DNA of 64,000 nucleotides from NCBI GenBank assembly GCA_963732595.1, contig CAVSZZ010000002.1:1302001-1366000 (forward strand), in the 5' to 3' direction. This document shows, piece after piece, positions 9,647 through 18,463 of the stretch. Positions within the stretch are counted from its first letter, which is position 1; each line of letters starts with the position of its first letter. The position numbers were made by a program, and so were the translations under genes. The DNA comes from JAFGXF01 sp963732595. Lineage in GTDB: Bacteria; Chloroflexota; Anaerolineae; Anaerolineales; Anaerolineaceae. Below the pieces are notes generated by a model. That model made no database searches. It saw nothing but the letters and a program-made list of their open reading frames with translations, and had not been told where the DNA came from.

Positions 9647-11275
9647 TTACTCATCACTCGTGCGCATGATGTTGGTTTTGAAATCGGAACAGGTGCAGGC
9701 GACCACCACGCGGTCACCCTTGACCAGGATTCCTTCATAGGGAGAATAACCGGCTTGGGCCACCCAGCCGCTCATCGTGAAGGGGATCGAACCGCCGGCC
9801 AACATCCATTCCCCGTTGTACTTGCGGGCGATATGGACGTGCGTGCCGGTGGCATTGCCACCCTCGCAGGAGGGATGTCCGATGCGGTCTCCGACCGAAA
9901 CCCAGCTATCGACCTCGATACGGTCCTTGGCTGCGATGTGGAGGTAAGTCAGCACCCAACCGGATTGCTCCTGGCCATCACCATCCAGGTCAATGACTAC
10001 CACGCCGCCTCTGCTGCGCACGACCAACCCGGTGGCAGCTGCTGTCACCCAGGCGTCCGACAGGATGCAGCCCGAGCTCGTGCTGGCCGGCGCGAAATCC
10101 AGCGCTGCGCGAGCCCCTTCGGCCCCCCAGGCGGAGTGTGGTCCACCTGTGAAGCTCCACAGGACGTTGGCCTGGAAGGGCAGGATCAATTCAGGTTGGG
10201 AAAGCGTGGAAGGGTAGAGTGGTTCGATGGCTTCAGCCCTTACGGCCGGGTCACCAAACAGGCGAGTGTGCAAAGCGGTCAGGCTCTCGTCGCCATACAA
10301 GCTGCTCGACCATTCACCACGTTCCTTAAATTGAGCAAAGTAATACTGGACGGATACAGTCCCGGCGTTTAATTTGGGAGACAGGCGCAAAACCTCATCA
10401 TCCGGGAAGGTCAGGTCGACCACCAGACCGTTGCGCCAGCCATAATAACCGAGCGACAGCTGGCTGACCGCCCAGTTCAACTGGGCGAACAGACCTTTCT
10501 CAAGCGGGTCTTCGTAACCCAGCGGGTAATCGAGAGAGGTGCCGGCTTTCGGCTGCCCGGTGACCCAGCCGCTTTGGAAGTCGAGCAGGCTTAATAACAG
10601 GCGTGGATTGATCGAATTATCCAGCGCCACACGCTCGATGACCTGGGCGCCGTTGTTCCAGCCGGAGGAGTTCAGGTATTCCCGGTATGTGGCGAGATAA
10701 CCGCCCTTGCTCTCCACAAAGGCTTCAACATCCAGGTTGAGAGCGGTGGGTGAGTAAACCGTTTCACTGTCAGGGAAGAGGATCGAATCGGGAGTGGTCT
10801 CGCCCAGGCGATTGGGGATGAGCAGGAGTTGTCCAGGTTCCAATAGGGCGGATGAGGAAACCGGCTGCAATGCGGTGATCTCACCGGGGGAAACCATAAA
10901 ACGCCCGGCGATGAGCTGCAAGGTGTCGCCGGCCTGGGTGGTATACATCAGCGGGGCACCCACGGTCGGCCCAAAGGTGGGTGTGACGGTTGGCATTGGG
11001 GTGACGCTGGGGGTGATCGCGATGGGTGTGGGACCCGTCGAGGTCATCTCTGTCGCAACCGAGACGATGGGCGTGGCCGGTGTGTTGCCGGGGAAGACCG
11101 GCACGGTCAGGCTGGCCGTATCATGCCGGTAGATACCGAAAGTTCCACCCAACGCCAGGAGGATGGCTAAAACCCACAGGATGGCTGCCCTGCGGGCGAG
11201 TTTACGGCTCGCGCGGCGCGAACGGCTGCGCCGGCGGACTGCCATTTCAGGGCTGGATGGGTTGAAGGAACTCAT
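9647..11275 (-). CDS. LysM-domain M23-family peptidase-like protein, membrane-anchored
   Basis: The 542-residue protein has an Arg/Ser-rich cytoplasmic N-terminus (residues 1-30), one membrane helix (LWVLAILLALGGTFGIY), a Thr/Pro-rich spacer, and a LysM repeat (YTTQAGDTLQLIAGRFMVSP, about 110-155). A helical middle region (VALDNSINPRLLLSLLDFQS) and a C-terminal M23-like domain follow. The second zinc motif is clear (GTHVHIARKYNGEWM). The first M23 motif, normally HxGxD, reads ARAALDFAP, so its His is missing; a His in GGPHSAWG is nearby. M23 proteins cut peptidoglycan peptides. This could be an enzyme with shifted ligands or a binding protein. It is followed 28 bp later by a damaged paralogue, so the pair is a tandem duplication. 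Confidence 0.8.
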   Translation of the reverse strand: MSSFNPSSPEMAVRRRSRSRRASRKLARRAAILWVLAILLALGGTFGIYRHDTASLTVPVFPGNTPATPIVSVATEMTSTGPTPIAITPSVTPMPTVTPTFGPTVGAPLMYTTQAGDTLQLIAGRFMVSPGEITALQPVSSSALLEPGQLLLIPNRLGETTPDSILFPDSETVYSPTALNLDVEAFVESKGGYLATYREYLNSSGWNNGAQVIERVALDNSINPRLLLSLLDFQSGWVTGQPKAGTSLDYPLGYEDPLEKGLFAQLNWAVSQLSLGYYGWRNGLVVDLTFPDDEVLRLSPKLNAGTVSVQYYFAQFKERGEWSSSLYGDESLTALHTRLFGDPAVRAEAIEPLYPSTLSQPELILPFQANVLWSFTGGPHSAWGAEGARAALDFAPASTSSGCILSDAWVTAAATGLVVRSRGGVVVIDLDGDGQEQSGWVLTYLHIAAKDRIEVDSWVSVGDRIGHPSCEGGNATGTHVHIARKYNGEWMLAGGSIPFTMSGWVAQAGYSPYEGILVKGDRVVVACTCSDFKTNIMRTSDE

Positions 11276-11349
11276 GGTCTATCTCATTATAATGCCGCGC
11301 GCAGGGTGCCGGGCAGCGGTGGATTTGTTATGATGCTGGGGGTGCCGGT

Positions 11350-11697
11350 TCAGCCGAAGAAGACCGGCATGTGCCTGCCGCCTATCAGGTGCAGGTGCAA
11401 GTGTGATACCGATTGACCGGCGTCCGGACCGGTGTTGATCACCAGCCGGTAGCCGCTTTCGGCGATGCCATTTTCCGCTGCCAGACGGGCGGCCACCACG
11501 GTCAGGCGGCCGATCAGGGTGGCATCTGTTTCCTCGAGCTGGTTGACCGAATCGAAATGCCGGTTGGGTACGATCAAGAGATGGACCGGCATCCTGGGGG
11601 CGTTCGTGTGGAAGGCGGTCACCTGTTCATCCTGGTAGACGATTCGGGCAGGCGCTTTCCCCAGAACGATCTGGCAGAAGATGCATTCTTCAGTCAT
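11350..11697 (-). CDS. HIT-family nucleotide hydrolase (HINT/PKCI type)
   Basis: The 115-residue protein has the whole HIT fold: CIFCQIVLGKAPARIVYQDE at the start, PVHLLIVPNRHF in the middle and the histidine triad HLHLHLIGG near the C-terminus. Members hydrolyse nucleoside phosphoramidates or AMP conjugates, using the middle His of the triad. Length matches short bacterial Hint proteins. It sits 6 bp after the stop of the deacetylase gene upstream on the same strand, probably co-transcribed with it. The physiological substrate is unknown. Confidence 0.9.
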   Translation of the reverse strand: MTEECIFCQIVLGKAPARIVYQDEQVTAFHTNAPRMPVHLLIVPNRHFDSVNQLEETDATLIGRLTVVAARLAAENGIAESGYRLVINTGPDAGQSVSHLHLHLIGGRHMPVFFG

Positions 11698-11703
11698 GCT
11701 GGC

Positions 11704-12897
11704 TCATGGGGTTGGGGTGGCGGCAGGGATTTCGCCATAGGTCGGGCGGCAGACGATGTCGTAGTATTCCAATTCGACTGTTTTATTGGCTTCAGCTTGG
11801 GCGGCAGCTTCCTTGCCCATAATACGGATAAAGTCCAGGTACTGGCGCACATCCGTATCCCAGTAGCGCGGGAGGACCATCAGTGGGTCGCCGATGGTGC
11901 CCTCGGGCATGTAGCTGGGGCGCATCGGGTCGGTCGTATCTCCCAGCGGCACCCAGTTGTACATCAAAGGACCACGCGGGTTGACGGTGAAACCCAACCG
12001 GTAGCCGGCTTCGCGCGCGATTTCAGCCGCGCGTTGGGAGAAACCACCGCCCGGCCAGATAACGGCGATCGGTTTCTTGCCGAAATGCTGCTCGAGGATT
12101 GGGATGGGCGTTTCCAGCTCTTTGCGGATATAGTCATCTGAAACAGATGGATTGATCGCAAAATTGTGGAAGAAGCCATGTGCCTGGACGTCCAGCCGCC
12201 CGGTTTGGTTATAGGCTTCCATCTGTTCCCACAGGCTGGTGAAAACATCCTCAGGGTAGCCGTTAATGGGGGAAGCTGGTTTCTTGTCGGTCGAATCCTC
12301 ACCCTCGCCGATCAGCCAGCCCAGCGTGACGGTCCAGTCGTATTCCTCCAGGATGGGCAGAAAGTGCTGCCGGACGGCGCCCGGGCGGCGGTCATCCAGG
12401 ATGAGCAGCACCGAGCGTTTGGGGATCTTCACGTTGGATTCCATGAAATCCGCCAGTTCACTGGTTGTGATGGACTCAAAGCCCTGGTCGTGAATGTCGC
12501 GCATCAACTGCTGGAAGTCGTACTCGGTGATCTGGTTGTCCAGGGCTACCGCCCCTTCGGTGATCGAGTGGAACATGACCGGCATGACGATCGTGCCGGG
12601 CTCGCTCTTGTTCGGATCCCAGCGGTCCTTGAGGTAGGTGCAGGTATCGGCGATGTAGGTGTGCGGAGCGTCCTTTAAGACGTAGGTGGTCGAGGTGAAG
12701 ATGGCCGGCAGGGTCGGGGGCGTGCGGAGGGGGGTGGGGGTCAAGGTGGGGGTGACCGTCGCGGTAGCCGTTGCCGTAGGAGTCAGGGTGGCTGTTGGGG
12801 TGGCGGTTTCCCGGTCGAAGGGGCTCACACCGGAACAGGCTGATATCAGGATCGATCCCACCAGGATCGGAAAGGTAAAACGACAGATGTTTTTCAT
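11704..12897 (-). CDS. Polysaccharide deacetylase (NodB homology) lipoprotein
   Basis: I start at ATG 12897 because it gives a clean lipoprotein signal, MKNICRFTFPILVGSILISAC, with Cys 21 as the lipidation site. A Thr-Pro-rich linker follows (TPTATATATVTPTLTPTP), typical of secreted Anaerolineae proteins. The NodB-type domain spans about residues 80-340: SVLLILDDRRPG supplies the paired acids, DVQAHGFFHNFAIN the metal-binding HxxxH-like motif, and IAVIWPGGGFSQRAAEIA a later conserved block. These enzymes remove N- or O-acetyl groups from cell-surface glycans. It should be exported and membrane-anchored. The DDR in place of the usual DDG is a mild deviation. Confidence 0.85.
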   Translation of the reverse strand: MKNICRFTFPILVGSILISACSGVSPFDRETATPTATLTPTATATATVTPTLTPTPLRTPPTLPAIFTSTTYVLKDAPHTYIADTCTYLKDRWDPNKSEPGTIVMPVMFHSITEGAVALDNQITEYDFQQLMRDIHDQGFESITTSELADFMESNVKIPKRSVLLILDDRRPGAVRQHFLPILEEYDWTVTLGWLIGEGEDSTDKKPASPINGYPEDVFTSLWEQMEAYNQTGRLDVQAHGFFHNFAINPSVSDDYIRKELETPIPILEQHFGKKPIAVIWPGGGFSQRAAEIAREAGYRLGFTVNPRGPLMYNWVPLGDTTDPMRPSYMPEGTIGDPLMVLPRYWDTDVRQYLDFIRIMGKEAAAQAEANKTVELEYYDIVCRPTYGEIPAATPTP

Positions 12898-12962
12898 GAT
12901 AACGATTGGTGGAGTATATTCGATAAGGGAGGCTGTGTCAAAAAGCCTTTGTTGGATTGTAG

Positions 12963-13036
12963 GGCGGCTTTCCATAGCCGCCAATTAATGTCGAAATTGT
13001 CATACTCCGGATAATCGGCGGGATTAGAATCCCGCC
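12963..13036. repeat. Pair of REP-like palindromes in opposite orientation
   Basis: Two GC-rich palindromes sit 34 bp apart. The first is GGCGGCT-N6-AGCCGCC (12963-12982), preceded by TAG. The second is GGCGGGATT-AG-AATCCCGCC (13017-13036), followed by CTAC. The shared core GGCGG/CCGCC with the flank TAGGG or CCCTA on opposite outer sides resembles a bacterial interspersed element built from two inverted REP units. They lie between a minus-strand lipoprotein gene start and the end of the PAS gene. Confidence 0.6.
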
Positions 13037-13369
13037 CTACTCTCGTATAAAATGCGGCATATCCCACGGGATCTCCAGGCTCAGCTCGACGATCCCGGCA
13101 TATTCCCCATCCTGGTACCAGGGTGCCTGGTAGATCAGCTTTTTAATGCCTTTCTTCTCGATGGTATAGATGTTCGACTGCCCGCTTTCGAGTAAGGCTT
13201 TCAGCTTGGTCCTTGCCGGCTCGGGATGGCAATCGAGGATATTCGTCCCGATCAGGTGGGGGTTGCCTTCCTGCGCTGCCGCCCTGTCGTTCATCTCGAG
13301 CAGGATGCCGTCCTTATCGCAGACTTCGATCTTGCCCGGGAATTCTTTTACCCATGCATGTTCGGTCAT
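13037..13369 (-). CDS. Single-domain PAS protein
   Basis: The 110-residue protein is a single PAS fold: EVCDKDGILLEMNDRAAAQE (PAS core), NILDCHPEPARTKLKALLES, YTIEKKGIKKLIYQAPWYQD and a C-terminal VELSLEIPWDMPHF. The CHPEPAR block and the closing 'PxxMPHFxR' are shared with the PAS domain of DUF438-type proteins and with stand-alone PAS proteins of Clostridia and Chloroflexi. These are presumed small-molecule or haem sensors. No output domain is attached. It is flanked on both sides by REP-like palindromes. Ligand and partner are unknown. Confidence 0.8.
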   Translation of the reverse strand: MTEHAWVKEFPGKIEVCDKDGILLEMNDRAAAQEGNPHLIGTNILDCHPEPARTKLKALLESGQSNIYTIEKKGIKKLIYQAPWYQDGEYAGIVELSLEIPWDMPHFIRE

Positions 13370-13416
13370 TGTGAGTCCTCTTTTCTCGATGGAATTATAG
13401 TTTATCAGTATGGTGA

Positions 13417-13435
13417 GGCGGATTACTAATCCGCC
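13417..13435. repeat. REP-like palindrome
   Basis: Perfect 9-bp dyad GGCGGATTA-C-TAATCCGCC followed by CTTT. It has the same GGCGG/CCGCC ends as the palindromes at 12963-13036 and lies upstream of the PAS gene, before a divergent membrane-protein gene. Confidence 0.55.
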
Positions 13436-13514
13436 CTTTCGATATACGGTTTTGGCTTGTCACGATTTATCATCGACAATACAATTCAAATGATCGGGTG
13501 TATGGATCAATATC

Positions 13515-14018
13515 GTGAAGAAACATTTTCATCTACTAATATCCTGGCAATACTTCCTCCTGGGTGTCCTTTTGTGGGTCCTCGTGGATTTCGGGACCGC
13601 CGGTGGATTTCGCATTGCTTATTTTGAAAAATATGGTGTGACTCTTTTGCTTTTCTACCTGGGCTTTCCATTGATCTTCACCCTGTTGATCTTCCGGTTG
13701 AACTGGAACGAAAGGCGCTTGTTTTTCGCGACACTCGTCGCCATTATTATCGTCGAAGTCCTCTTTACCCGGAATCCTTTGGTCATGAGTTACCCATCAC
13801 TTCTTTGGGGCATTCCCCTGGCCATCCTGGTCTATCTGCCATTGACCTACTTCCCACTTTGGATCGTCCGGAAGGAAATGGGCAGGAATCGCTTCCTGGT
13901 CATCGCGTTAAGTCTCGTGGAATTGATTGTCATGTGGCTGACAACCTTTGGAAATACCTATTTATTAGGACAAGTCCGATCAACGGCTTGCCTCTTTCCT
14001 GCTTTGACAATACAATAA
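13515..14018 (+). CDS. Small polytopic membrane protein of unknown function
   Basis: The 167-residue product is strongly hydrophobic, with about five predicted membrane helices: WQYFLLGVLLWVLVDF, LLLFYLGFPLIFTLLIF, FFATLVAIIIVEVLF, IPLAILVYLPLTYFPLWIV and FLVIALSLVELIVMWLTTFG. Short charged loops (LNWNERR, RKEMGRN) suggest topology. I recognise no family. The last 15 residues (VRSTACLFPALTIQ) are not helix-like and might follow an undetected frame error. A start at 13515 (GTG in ATATCGTGAAG) gives a plausible N-terminus. It stands alone between the REP region and the redox operon. Confidence 0.55.
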   Translation: MKKHFHLLISWQYFLLGVLLWVLVDFGTAGGFRIAYFEKYGVTLLLFYLGFPLIFTLLIFRLNWNERRLFFATLVAIIIVEVLFTRNPLVMSYPSLLWGIPLAILVYLPLTYFPLWIVRKEMGRNRFLVIALSLVELIVMWLTTFGNTYLLGQVRSTACLFPALTIQ

Positions 14019-14046
14019 ACGCCTGACTCCTTTACGAGGTTAACCT

Positions 14047-15540
14047 TTGGAATCCTACGACATCATCATCATTGGCGGGGGCGTGGTGGGCTGCATGACC
14101 GCCCGGACCCTCTCCCGCTACAACCTGCGCATCCTGCTGATCGACAAGGACGCCGACATCGGCATGGGCGCTAGCTCGGCCAATTCGGCCATCGTGCATG
14201 CCGGCTACGACCCTGTACCGGGCTCGCTTAAAGCCAAAATGAACGTGGCCGCCAACCCGTTGTGGGATGCGCTCTCCGGTGAGCTCAACTTCGCCTTCGC
14301 GCGGCGCGGGGATTACGTGGTGGCGGTCGGTCCGGGCGAGCTGGCCCGGCTCGAAAAGCTGCTCGAGCAGGGCCGAGCCAACGGCGTCCCGGGCATGCAC
14401 TACATCACCGGCGATGAGATGCGCGAACGCGAGCCCAACATCAACCCCGACACCTCAGGCGCGCTGTGGGCGCCTACCGGCGGCATCTGCGACCCCTTCG
14501 GGGTCACCATTGCCGCAGCCGAGAACGCCATCCAGAACGGTGTGACGGTCAAGCTGAACACCGGTTTCACCGGTTTCATCATGGATGGCCAGCAGATCAA
14601 GGGCATCCACACCACGCAGGGTGATTTCACCTGCCGCTGGGTCGTGAACGCCGCCGGGATCTTCGCCGATGACGTCATGCACGCGGCCGGTGTTCGCCCC
14701 GAATTCAACATCACTGCCCGGCGCGGCGAGTATGCCATCCTCGACCGGGCTGAGATCACGGTCAACAACGTCCTCTTCCCGGTGCCCTCCGACATCTCCA
14801 AGGGCATCCTGGTGACCGCCACCCTGCACGGCAACACGCTGGTGGGTCCCAACGCCGAGAATCTGCCTGAGAAGGAAGACCATTCGGTCAGCCCGGGCGG
14901 CATGGCTGAGATCTGGGAGGGTGCCAAACGACTGATCCCCAGCCTGCAGCCCAAGCATGCCATCGCAGTCTTTGCCGGTCTGCGCGCCAGCGGCAATGCC
15001 TCCTGCGAGACGCCCGGTGTCAAATATGGCCACGACTTTATCATTGAGATCCCTAAAGAAGTTTCTGGCCTGGTCAACTTGGGCGGGATCGAATCACCAG
15101 GCCTGACCGCCGCTCCGGCCATCGCCCTGCGCGTGGTCGAACTGCTGCAGGATGCTGGCGAAAAGCTAAAAGAAAAAGCCGATTTCATGCCCATCCGTCC
15201 GCAACGCCCGATCTTCCGCCACATGACCCACGAAGAGCAGGCTGCCCTGATCAAGGTCAATCCGCCCTATGGTCGGGTGGTGTGTCGCTGTGAAATGGTC
15301 ACCGAGGGCGAGATCCTGGCGGAGATCCATGGACCCATCCCTGCCACCACCTACGACGCCATCAAGCGCCGCACCTGGCTTGGCACCGGGCGCTGCCTGG
15401 GTTCCTTCGATATGCCGCGCGTGGTCGACATCCTCTCGTGCGAGTTGAAGATCCCAGTTACAGCGGTCACCAAGAAGGGGCCCGGTTCCGAATTCCTCAT
15501 CCGGTCCACCAAGGACGTGGAGGTGACGGATGCCCATTAA
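14047..15540 (+). CDS. GlpA-like FAD-dependent oxidoreductase with BFD-like domain
   Basis: The 497-residue protein has an N-terminal FAD Rossmann motif (IIIIGGGVVGCMTARTLSR), a DAO/GlpD body and a C-terminal BFD-like [2Fe-2S] domain (VVCRCEMVTEGEI ... GTGRCLGSFD). It resembles the large subunit of anaerobic glycerol-3-phosphate dehydrogenase and related FAD dehydrogenases. The fourth cluster position, usually Cys in GRCxGGFC, is Asp here, so the cluster may be ligated differently or absent. It starts with TTG behind a GAGG ribosome site. The stop overlaps the start of the next oxidoreductase by 11 bases, and a DUF1667 protein follows; this three-gene arrangement is a recurrent set in anaerobes. 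The substrate is probably a 2-hydroxy acid or glycerol-3-phosphate, not proven. Confidence 0.85.
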   Translation: MESYDIIIIGGGVVGCMTARTLSRYNLRILLIDKDADIGMGASSANSAIVHAGYDPVPGSLKAKMNVAANPLWDALSGELNFAFARRGDYVVAVGPGELARLEKLLEQGRANGVPGMHYITGDEMREREPNINPDTSGALWAPTGGICDPFGVTIAAAENAIQNGVTVKLNTGFTGFIMDGQQIKGIHTTQGDFTCRWVVNAAGIFADDVMHAAGVRPEFNITARRGEYAILDRAEITVNNVLFPVPSDISKGILVTATLHGNTLVGPNAENLPEKEDHSVSPGGMAEIWEGAKRLIPSLQPKHAIAVFAGLRASGNASCETPGVKYGHDFIIEIPKEVSGLVNLGGIESPGLTAAPAIALRVVELLQDAGEKLKEKADFMPIRPQRPIFRHMTHEEQAALIKVNPPYGRVVCRCEMVTEGEILAEIHGPIPATTYDAIKRRTWLGTGRCLGSFDMPRVVDILSCELKIPVTAVTKKGPGSEFLIRSTKDVEVTDAH

Positions 15541-16808
15541 AGACAGGTACGATGTGGTCGTGATCGGCAGTGGGCCGGGAGGCCTGGCAGCTGCCATCGA
15601 GGCTAAAAAGAACGGCGCCGAGGACGTTTTGATCATCGAACGCGACGTCGAACCCGGCGGCATCCTCTTGCAGTGCATCCACTCCGGCTTTGGGCTGGAG
15701 GTGTTCGGCAATGACCTGCCCGGACCGGCTTATGCCCAACATTTCATTAATGACGCCCTGACCGCCGGGATCGAGATCCTGCTGGATACCATGGTGATCG
15801 ACATCACGCCCGGGCGGCGCATCTTCGCCTGCGGCAAGCTCGGTGGCTTGATCGACATCCAGGCGCGCGCGGTGGTGCTCTCCATGGGCTGCCGCGAGCG
15901 CACCCGTGCCCAGATCCGGCTGCCCGGCACGCGACCGGCAGGTGTTTACACCGCCGGCACTGCCCAGCGCTGGGTCAACGTCGAGGGTTACATGCCTGGC
16001 AGAAACCTTCGTCATCCTGGGTTCGGGTGATATCGGCATGATCATGGCCCGCCGGCTGACGCTGGAAGGCGCCAGGGTCGAGCAGGTGCTTGAGGTGATG
16101 CCCTATTTGACCGGACTGACCCGAAATTACGTGCAGTGCCTGATGGACTTCGGCATCCCGCTGCATCTTTCCCACACCGTCAATCGCATCATCGGCAACA
16201 AGCGGGTCGAAGCGGTCGAAACAGTGCAGGTTGATGAGCGCTGGCAGCCGGTGCCCGGCACTTCCCAGGTCGTGCCCTGCGACACGCTGCTGCTGTCGGT
16301 TGGGCTCATACCCGAGAACGAACTCTCGCGCAAAGCGGGCGTGAAGATCGACCCGATCACCGCCGGACCCTGGGTGGATGATGGTTTCGAAACCAACGTG
16401 CCGGGGGTCTTTGCAGCCGGCAACGTTGTGCATGTCTATGACCTGGTGGATTGGGTCACCGAGGCTGGTTATGCCGCCGGGAAGAGCGCGGCACGTTTCG
16501 CGCTGCGTGAGCGCGAAAAGGAACGCCGCCATATTCCGATGCTTGCCGGACAGAACGTGCGCTACATCGTCCCGCAGGTCATCGACAAGGAAAACCTCAA
16601 GGATGGTGACATCCGCCTGCAATTGCGGGTCACCCAGCCGCTCGAGGAACTGGTCTGGATCGAGGTCTCGGACGGCGAGAACAGCATCACCCGCAAGGGT
16701 GCGCCCTACGCACGACCGGGCGAGATCATTACATTATCAATCCCGCAGCGCGCCTATGACCAGGTCGCAAAAGCCGGTCAGCTGCGCGTGGATGTGACCA
16801 AAAGGTAG
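15530..16808 (+). pseudogene. FAD/NAD(P)-dependent oxidoreductase (pyridine nucleotide-disulphide class), one frameshift as sequenced
   Basis: The protein starts MPIKDRYDVVVIGSGPGGLA, a classic FAD motif, and continues VEPGGILLQCIHSGFGLEVF and VVLSMGCRERTR. The second half carries the NAD-binding motif FVILGSGDIGMIMARRL and the C-terminal FAD motif VPGVFAAGNVVHVYDLVDW. The halves are separated by one extra base near 16002 (MPGR to TFVILG), giving about 425 residues when repaired. It is the electron-transfer partner expected between a GlpA-like dehydrogenase and a DUF1667 protein: it overlaps the former and lies 6 bp before the latter. No redox CxxC active site like that of thioredoxin reductase is evident. 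Confidence 0.87.
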
Positions 16809-16814
16809 ACGACA

Positions 16815-17189
16815 ATGAACCAGGAAGAAATGACCAAATTGATCTGTATCACCTGCCCGAAGGGCTGCACGCTGGAAGTACACCGTGAGGGTGATACCGT
16901 GGTCAAAGTCGAGCAGGGCTGCAAGCGCGGGCATGAATATGCCAACCGCGAGTTGGTCGACCCGCGCCGCATGATCTCTTCAACCGTGAAAATTTCCGGC
17001 GGAGTCCACCCGCTGCTACCGGTCTATACTTCCGAAGCCTTCCCCAAGCCGCGCATCGCCGAATTGATGACCAAGCTGCGGGAAACGAAGATCAAAGCCC
17101 CGGTTCGCATGAATGAAGTGGTCCTGGAAAATGTGCTGGGCATCGGGGTCAACATCCTGGCCAGCCGCGACATACCCAAAACAGCCTGA
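16815..17189 (+). CDS. DUF1667 cysteine-rich protein
   Basis: The 124-residue protein begins with a cysteine motif, LICITCPKGCTLEV, then VEQGCKRGHEYANRE. The four cysteines are arranged as in the DUF1667 family, which nearly always follows a GlpA-like dehydrogenase and an NAD(P)/FAD oxidoreductase, as here. The cysteines may bind an iron-sulphur cluster or zinc; this is a family-level guess. The C-terminal half has PLLPVYTSEAFPKPRI and ends in VLGIGVNILASRDIP, also typical. The stop TGA shares its last base with the ATG of the downstream nuclease gene, so all four genes are probably one transcript. Confidence 0.88.
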   Translation: MNQEEMTKLICITCPKGCTLEVHREGDTVVKVEQGCKRGHEYANRELVDPRRMISSTVKISGGVHPLLPVYTSEAFPKPRIAELMTKLRETKIKAPVRMNEVVLENVLGIGVNILASRDIPKTA

Positions 17190-18430
17190 TGATCAAGATC
17201 CTGCACTTCGCCGACGCGCATATCGATATGGCCAACTACGGGCGGCATGACCCCGTCAGCGGTTTGCCGATGCGCGTCCTGGATTTCCTGCGCGCATTGG
17301 ATGTCATCATCGATGCAGCCATTGCTGAAAAGGTCGACCTGGTGTTGTTTGCCGGGGATGCCTATAAGGACCGCAGCCCGGCGCCAACTTATCAACGCGA
17401 GTGGGGCAAGCGCATCATGCGCCTGTCACAGGCCGGTATCCGCACATTGCTGCTGCTGGGCAACCACGATAGTGCCCCCGCCCTGGGCCGCGCGCATGCC
17501 ATCCAGGAGTTCGATACCCTGCAGGTGCCGCACGTGTGCGTGGTGGACAAACCCACCTTTATAAAAGCCGGTGAATTTGAAGGCTTGGATGCTCAGATCC
17601 TGGCCATTCCCTGGTTGTCGCGCTCGAAAATGACGGCCGAACTCGAACTGAGCACGACAGACCGAGGTGAAGTCAACCGTGAGCTCGAAGAGCGCATCGG
17701 TCAACTGGTGAGCCTCTGGCTGGAACAGGTCGATCCTGATAAACCGGTCATCCTGACCGCACACGCCTCCATTCAGGGCGCCAAATACGGCGGTGAACGG
17801 ACGGTCATGCTAGGCTCGGACCTGGTGCTTTCGGGGTCGCTGGTCAAGGATACTCGCATCGATTACACCGCCATGGGTCACATACATAAAGCTCAGGATG
17901 TCAACGAAGGCGCCCAACCCCCGGTGGTCTATCCCGGCTCGATCGAGCGGGTGGATTTTGGCGAGCTTGAGGACGAAAAGTACTTCGTTATCGCCAGGGT
18001 CGACAAAGGGAAAACGAAGTACGAGTGGCGCAAGATCCCCGGCATCCGCCAGTTCCTGGAGTACCACATCAGCCTGGAACCCGAGGCGGAGATCACCCCC
18101 CAGATGCAGAAGGCACTGCCACCCAGCGCGAAGATCCGGGATGCGGTGGTCAAGGTGGTATTGGATTATCCGGAAGCGCTGGATGCACGCATCGATGAAA
18201 CCTGGCTGCGCAATTGGGGGGAGGGCAGTTTCGAATTCCACTTGCGCAAGAGCCCGCGCTTCGAGTCGCGGGTGCGCATCCCGGACGGCAGCGCCGTCAG
18301 CAGCATGGGAGCCATGGAATTACTGGATATCTACTGGAAAGCCAGCCACACCCCGGCTGACCAGCAGACCCATCTCAATGAGATGGCGCAAAAGATCATC
18401 TCGGGCGAGGAGGAAGCATCCGAACCATAA
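17189..18430 (+). CDS. sbcD: SbcD/Mre11-like DNA exonuclease subunit
   Basis: This calcineurin-like phosphoesterase has the Mre11/SbcD metal-binding motifs in order: LHFADAHID (DxH), LVLFAGDAYKDR (GDxxD-like), LLLLGNHDSAP (GNHD), LTAHASIQG and YTAMGHIHKAQ (GHxH). It is 413 residues, the normal size, with a C-terminal capping domain. With the ATPase SbcC such enzymes cut hairpins and double-strand ends. No SbcC gene is visible in the window; the 3' neighbour is an unrelated methyltransferase on the other strand. Its link to the redox operon, from which it is separated by a one-base overlap, is probably only transcriptional. Confidence 0.88.
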   Translation: MIKILHFADAHIDMANYGRHDPVSGLPMRVLDFLRALDVIIDAAIAEKVDLVLFAGDAYKDRSPAPTYQREWGKRIMRLSQAGIRTLLLLGNHDSAPALGRAHAIQEFDTLQVPHVCVVDKPTFIKAGEFEGLDAQILAIPWLSRSKMTAELELSTTDRGEVNRELEERIGQLVSLWLEQVDPDKPVILTAHASIQGAKYGGERTVMLGSDLVLSGSLVKDTRIDYTAMGHIHKAQDVNEGAQPPVVYPGSIERVDFGELEDEKYFVIARVDKGKTKYEWRKIPGIRQFLEYHISLEPEAEITPQMQKALPPSAKIRDAVVKVVLDYPEALDARIDETWLRNWGEGSFEFHLRKSPRFESRVRIPDGSAVSSMGAMELLDIYWKASHTPADQQTHLNEMAQKIISGEEEASEP

Positions 18431-18463
18431 AATTACTCGCACTTCGGATTATTTGAGTCTAAC

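Noticed and set aside
9755..10372. Plus-strand open frame of 205 codons opposite the M23 gene
   Set aside because: It is antisense to an intact LysM/M23 gene and has no ribosome site or recognisable domain.
14400..15260. Long minus-strand open frame (286 codons) opposite the GlpA-like gene
   Set aside because: It is the shadow of a GC-rich coding frame. It has no family features, and the plus-strand gene has full-length motifs.
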